Below, piece by piece: positions 62,801 through 64,000 of a stretch of DNA of 64,000 nt. A program made the position numbers and the translations under genes. This stretch comes from Setophaga petechia (taxonomy: Eukaryota > Chordata > Aves > Passeriformes > Parulidae): positions 17,578,003 through 17,642,002 of the forward strand of contig JANCRA010000007.1 in the NCBI GenBank assembly GCA_024362935.1. The letters run 5' to 3'. Position 1 is the stretch's first letter, and the number at the start of each line of letters is the position of its first letter. The notes below the pieces were generated by a model, which saw only the letters and a list, made by a program, of their open reading frames with translations, ran no database searches and had not been told where the DNA came from.

Positions 62801-63281
62801 CAAAACTTGCTGCTGTGTTCCAGCCTCAAGGTGGCTGTATCTCTGCATGCAGGCAGAGCTCAAAACAGGGAGAGGCCTGACAGAGATGATCCTGCTCAGA
62901 AAGCCATTTGGGAGTGCTGTGGAATGAAGGAAATCCCATATCCTAATGAGTATTACTGGACAGGAAATTAATCATCTTGGTCATCAAAGAAATGCCATTG
63001 CTAGATTGCAATGCTAAACTATAGTTATTCCAGCATTCCCATCAGAGCCTGTGCAAATTACCTACATCCTGGATCTGACTTAAGAGGGAGCAACACAAAA
63101 TATAGGAAAACTACAGAATTCAGTACAATGCACACTACAGAATTCAGTACAATGCACAGAGTGACAATGCAGGAGCAACGATACTGGAACTGCCTATCTC
63201 AACATACCTGAGATCTGCTGCAGGGATGTGGGACTGGATGAAGCGTGTCAGTGTGTCTTGAATGATTCTTTCAATCTCCAT
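56680..63281 (-). CDS. CUEDC2: CUEDC2, CUE domain-containing protein 2 (8 coding exons)
   Basis: CUEDC2 is a ubiquitin-binding adaptor reported to promote steroid-receptor turnover, to repress IKK/NF-kB signalling and to act on CDC20 at the spindle checkpoint. Coding exons in transcript order are 63281-63208, 62377-62234, 61892-61831, 60403-60270, 59485-59315, 58984-58923, 57260-57200 and 56826-56680. They sum to 855 nt, 284 residues (human 287), with all phases consistent and all introns GT-AG. The start is MEIERII (human MELERIV). The CUE domain lies in exon 59315-59485. The end is [10 protein letters not shown]. At least one upstream noncoding exon is expected. Confidence 0.96.
57200..57260 (-). 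CDS. CUEDC2: CUEDC2 coding exon 7
   Basis: The 61-nt exon encodes [20 protein letters not shown], matching human KYMMVDSAEDQKIHRP. Confidence 0.94.
57261..58922 (-). other. CUEDC2: CUEDC2 intron
   Basis: Low-GC intron with a GT-rich tract near 58710-58780. No exon was recognised. Confidence 0.75.
58923..58984 (-). CDS. CUEDC2: CUEDC2 coding exon 6
   Basis: The 62-nt exon encodes [20 protein letters not shown] and a split Lys codon. It has a consensus donor (gtaagta). Confidence 0.93.
59315..59485 (-). CDS. CUEDC2: CUEDC2 coding exon 5 with the CUE domain
   Basis: The exon encodes [20 protein letters not shown] and [15 protein letters not shown]. The MFP motif and the C-terminal leucine pattern are the ubiquitin-contacting hallmarks of CUE domains. 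Confidence 0.95.
60270..60403 (-). CDS. CUEDC2: CUEDC2 coding exon 4, variable linker
   Basis: The exon encodes a poorly conserved linker, [20 protein letters not shown] followed by a Gly/Ala-rich part ending DGAGAQ. It was chosen because its acceptor (ctttaag) and donor (cag|gtatga) give the phase both neighbours require and the frame is open. It sits where human CUEDC2 has its low-complexity Ala/Glu segment. Confidence 0.82.
60404..61830 (-). other. CUEDC2: CUEDC2 intron
   Basis: Nothing recognisable beyond ordinary intron sequence. Confidence 0.7.
61831..61892 (-). CDS. CUEDC2: CUEDC2 coding exon 3
   Basis: The 62-nt exon encodes [20 protein letters not shown], equivalent to human GDMMQKLSGQLSDARNK. 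Its split codons join as Ser at the start and Glu at the end. Confidence 0.93.
62234..62377 (-). CDS. CUEDC2: CUEDC2 coding exon 2
   Basis: The 144-nt exon encodes [18 protein letters not shown] and then [20 protein letters not shown], matching the conserved N-terminal helical region of human CUEDC2. Confidence 0.95.
62378..63207 (-). other. CUEDC2: CUEDC2 intron 1 (between the first two coding exons)
   Basis: It holds the 24-bp duplication. No exon was recognised. Confidence 0.75.
63111..63158. repeat. 24-bp tandem duplication
   Basis: Two exact copies of a unit starting ctacagaattcagtacaatg lie in CUEDC2 intron 1. Confidence 0.9.
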
Positions 63282-63299
63282 ATCTCTCTAAGCCTTTTC
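63208..63299 (-). CDS. CUEDC2: CUEDC2 first coding exon
   Basis: The ATG is at 63281-63279 and the exon encodes [20 protein letters not shown]. An acceptor at 63301-63300 (pyrimidine-rich, tttaaag) places 18 bases of 5'UTR in this exon, so transcription starts further right. Confidence 0.93.
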
Positions 63300-64000
63300 C
63301 TTTAAAAAAAAAGAAGGAAAAACTCCGTGTAATTTTAAAGAAATAAAATATCAAGATCAAAATGCAGATATGGTATAGGCAAGTGTGCTCTTCCCATCAG
63401 AACAATTCACAAACTTCTCCAATGTCTTGTCATCTCTGGGTAACAGCAGGCAAAGATATCCATAAAAAACTGCAGTATGAGGATCCACTGGAAAAAGGAG
63501 CCCAATATCTTGGGCCTCTCCTGACTGTGTTGATGCTGTCAGTATGCAGCTGTACCGTACATTTAAAAAGTCCCCTCTGGGCAGCAAAGCTGGAAATGCA
63601 GATGTGTCCAGCTGCAGGAACCAGGGACCTCTTCTGAGTTGGAAGACTGTGCTGTCCAGTGAGGAAGAAACAGGGAGTGGGCTTGTACACTCCCTGCAGA
63701 AAGGGGTGGACCTTCCAGCCAAGAGCATATGCAGTGATGCTTGGACTTGGCTCAGGAATGAATGGGAGGAAGGGTAATGTCTCCTAAAGAAAGGACATCC
63801 TAGAGTATATTTTACAGGGAAATACCAAGCAGGGCACAGACAAGTAATCTGCCAGCCAAAATATCAAAGGTCTCCAGGTCAGGCATGGACTGCCAATGGA
63901 ATCCTGCCCAAACAGGAGCCTGTTGTTGTGCTCGGTAAATGAGCCATTCTACAGCTGATGCAGCTGCAACAAGGGGCACTTGATAACGCAAAACTCAGGG
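63300..64000 (-). other. CUEDC2: CUEDC2 5' intron, right edge of window
   Basis: No CpG-rich first exon is visible before the window ends, so the CUEDC2 promoter probably lies further right. Confidence 0.55.

Noticed and set aside
63300..64000. miR-146b precursor
   Set aside because: In human it lies a few kb beyond the CUEDC2 5' end. I looked for the mature sequence and did not see it, so it would be right of this window.

Overview
The window is vertebrate nuclear DNA, most likely from a bird. It carries four split, protein-coding genes with GT-AG introns in the order NFKB2 (+), PSD/EFA6A (-), FBXL15 (+), CUEDC2 (-), which from memory is the order on human chromosome 10q24. Very short introns in NFKB2, GC-rich CpG-island promoters and the 3' end of a CR1-type retroposon point to a bird (a turtle or crocodilian is a weaker alternative). 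The exons below were found by reading conserved protein blocks across consensus splice sites. In all four genes the summed coding length stays in frame.

Layout. Bases 259-5844 hold 20 coding exons of NFKB2 (p100/p52); its first coding exon or exons lie left of the window. Its 3'UTR runs tail to tail into PSD, whose stop codon is at 7842-7844 on the minus strand. PSD fills 7842-44100: 17 coding exons for a 1,100-residue ARF6 exchange factor (N-terminal region, Sec7, PH, coiled coil), plus a probable noncoding first exon in the CpG island at 43.5-44.2 kb. A second CpG island inside PSD (16.7-18.1 kb) carries an unreported-looking 66-codon first exon that splices in phase onto the end of Sec7, predicting a 392-residue short isoform. 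Bases 44.2-51 kb are intergenic with no recognisable gene. A third CpG island at 51.0-52.9 kb holds the FBXL15 promoter and a 43-bp minisatellite. FBXL15 occupies about 52.3-55.3 kb. CUEDC2 occupies 56.3-63.3 kb; its 5' noncoding exon was not found.

How the genes relate. NFKB2 is the precursor and inhibitor of the non-canonical NF-kB pathway, and CUEDC2 is reported to dampen IKK/NF-kB signalling. FBXL15 is the substrate receptor of an SCF ligase acting on SMURF1 in BMP signalling. PSD activates ARF6 at the plasma membrane, mainly in neurons. They share conserved position rather than one pathway. The most interesting novelties are regulatory or transcript-level: the PSD internal first exon, the FBXL15 minisatellite and bidirectional-looking promoter, and overlapping NFKB2/PSD 3' ends. 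I saw no bacterial, phage, CRISPR or viral system and no tRNA or rRNA gene.
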